Assembly (NCBI RefSeq): GCF_900112595.1
Contig: NZ_FOMI01000012.1
Span: 1 to 64,000 of the forward strand
Reading direction: 5' to 3'
DNA length: 64,000 nucleotides
Source: Algibacter pectinivorans
GTDB taxonomy: Bacteria; Bacteroidota; Bacteroidia; Flavobacteriales; Flavobacteriaceae
Of the stretch, positions 62,974-64,000 are shown in pieces; within the stretch, counting starts at the first letter, position 1, and each line of letters begins with the position of its first letter. The translations under genes were made by a program, and so were the position numbers. The notes beneath the pieces were generated by a model that worked only from the letters and a program-made list of their open reading frames with translations, searched no databases and was not told the DNA's origin.

Positions 62974-63064
62974 GGGCGTTACCCTAAAAAGGGTCAGGCT
63001 TTCCAGTACAAGTCCTCGCTCCTCCTACGTCGGGCTGTGGGCTTTCCCTTGCAATCCTTAACGC
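62974..63064. repeat. GGGCGTT...AACGC intergenic repeat
   Basis: Begins GGGCGTTACCC, continues with AAAGGGTCAGGCTTTCC, TCGCTCCTCCTACGTCGGG and ends GCAATCCTTAACGC. GC-richer than its surroundings, with inverted ends GGGCGTTA / TTAACGC. Similar sequences (GGGCGT..GGTCGGGCTTTCC...CCCTAACGC) are widespread between genes of Flavobacteriaceae; function unknown. Confidence 0.6.
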
Positions 63065-63066
63065 AC

Positions 63067-63621
63067 TTATTTGCCCTCTTTAGTGTTTGCAGTAGCTGCT
63101 AGTGTGCCCGAATAAGAAATAAAGGTTCTAGTCGTGCCCGATAATTGTATTTCGGCTTTTAAACTAGGAAAAACAATAATTTGCGTTTTAAAATTTTCAC
63201 CTTTACTTTTAGCATCAAACGTTATGGTATACGTTTTATTTTTCCCTTCGGTAACCGTATAATCTTTCATTAAACCTTCTAACTCTATAGTACTATCGGC
63301 ACCACCATAATCGCCACTCATACGGCGCTCGCCAAAATAAGGTAGATGCGACGAAATACTATCGCCTTTAATAGTTAAAAAATTATAATTGCCAATTAAA
63401 CTAATTACGCCACCTGCATTATCGGGTCGCGTAATACCAGAATTTAAAACCTGTTGCATGGCATTGGTAATTAATGGATATGCCCTGTCCGATTCTATGG
63501 TGAAGTTTTTGCTGGCAATTAAATTCTCGAAATTTTGAATATCAGCTTCCTTAAATTCAGCTGTTTTGCAAGACAAAACTATAGTGAATACGAATATAAA
63601 ATAAGCAAGATTTGTTTTCAT
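63067..63621 (-). CDS. DUF4251 lipoprotein
   Basis: 184 aa with a lipoprotein signal (FIFVFTIVLSCKTAEF, Cys in the lipobox). Body: NFTIESDRAYPLITNAMQQV, FGERRMSGDYGGADSTIELE and YTVTEGKNKTYTITFDAKS, the DUF4251 layout. Probably a periplasmic or outer-membrane-attached lipoprotein; function unknown. Confidence 0.88.
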   Translation of the reverse strand: MKTNLAYFIFVFTIVLSCKTAEFKEADIQNFENLIASKNFTIESDRAYPLITNAMQQVLNSGITRPDNAGGVISLIGNYNFLTIKGDSISSHLPYFGERRMSGDYGGADSTIELEGLMKDYTVTEGKNKTYTITFDAKSKGENFKTQIIVFPSLKAEIQLSGTTRTFISYSGTLAATANTKEGK

Positions 63622-63678
63622 TTGCAGTGTATTTAAAGCTATACACTAAAATTACAACAAATAAAATGAAACCAATTT

Positions 63679-64000
63679 TTAATTAAGAATGGTATTTATG
63701 GCAGCTATCCAATTTTCGATAGTGGTTACATTAGTATCTAAAGCAACGCTTCCATTACCGTAAGGCGCATAAATATTTGGATTAGTAAACGAAAAGAAAC
63801 CAACGCAAGGCGTTAAAGATGCACTAGCCAAATGCATAACACCATTATCGGCTGCAATAAAAATACTTGTATTGCGAATTATAGCCCCCATTTCTCTTAA
63901 GTCTTTACTATAAAAATGAGGTGCCTTAAAATTAATTTTAGAGATATTCTCTATGGGCAGCATTTCTATAATATTATAATCTGGGTACTCTTGTTTTAAT
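63679..64000 (-). CDS. Glycosyltransferase family 9 (heptosyltransferase-like), C-terminal part
   Basis: The frame is open beyond the right edge, so the N-terminus is outside. FIAADNGVMHLASASLTPCV (nucleotide-sugar binding D/H region) and GFFSFTNPNIYAPYGNGSVA match GT9 enzymes that add sugars to lipopolysaccharide cores. About 107 residues are visible. Confidence 0.85.
   Translation of the reverse strand, partial: LKQEYPDYNIIEMLPIENISKINFKAPHFYSKDLREMGAIIRNTSIFIAADNGVMHLASASLTPCVGFFSFTNPNIYAPYGNGSVALDTNVTTIENWIAAINTILN

Overview
The window is AT-rich chromosomal DNA of a Bacteroidetes bacterium, almost certainly a member of the Flavobacteriaceae. Evidence: SprB-type repeats like those of flavobacterial gliding adhesins, -7 boxes of the form TAnnTTTG before many genes, few Shine-Dalgarno sequences, and families typical of this group (DUF4251, DUF3817, DUF4437, VTT, MarC). 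No tRNA, rRNA, CRISPR array, integrase or transposase gene was seen.

Layout. 0-6 kb: the start of a giant repeat-containing surface protein (runs off the left edge), a secreted tail-collar protein, and small membrane proteins (MscS channel, DUF3817, VTT). 6.1-15.4 kb: an accessory island of two tandem units read on the minus strand. Each unit is an operon preceded by one conserved noncoding repeat (R-left, about 160-170 bp) and followed by another (R-main, about 710-740 bp, bounded by 13-14 bp inverted repeats). Unit 1 holds an XRE-ImmA/IrrE regulator-protease, two uncharacterised proteins and an easily missed 45-aa basic protein, behind a 42-bp perfect palindrome. Unit 2 holds an XRE regulator, a complete C5-cytosine DNA methyltransferase, a protein with two GHKL ATPase modules (MutL/MORC-like and histidine-kinase-like), a REC-domain protein and a probable caspase/CHAT-like cysteine protease. 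No restriction nuclease is present. This is the best candidate for an undescribed system: a methylation-linked phosphorelay that controls a protease.

15.5-25.8 kb: after a DUF6503-like periplasmic protein comes a ten-gene zinc-starvation operon. It holds a MacB/FtsX-type ABC transporter with a His-rich loop, a DUF3299-like protein, two COG0523 GTPases, a PhoX phosphatase, an unknown protein, an LCIB-like (theta-class) carbonic anhydrase, FolE and a MerC-domain protein. It is divergent from a zur gene whose frame is broken at an A-run. A perfect 10-1-10 palindrome lies between them. 26-44.5 kb: a long run of electrophile and redox functions: KefC-like antiporter with its oxidoreductase partner, several MDR and SDR reductases, two nitroreductases, an Fe-alcohol dehydrogenase, a secreted DJ-1/Hsp31-like protein, a 2OG-Fe oxygenase, and HxlR, AraC and TetR regulators, two of them with clear operators. 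44.6-55.8 kb: an orphan histidine kinase, a cluster of an unknown Cys-rich protein, a membrane patatin and an outer-membrane-like protein, then fragments of a contractile tail-sheath gene and a tolC-like gene, MarC, and unknown membrane proteins. 56-64 kb: an EamA transporter, two DEAD-box helicases, Hsp20, a cold-shock protein, a Crp/Fnr regulator with a fatty-acid desaturase (membrane and stress adaptation), a DUF4251 lipoprotein and the end of a GT9 glycosyltransferase.
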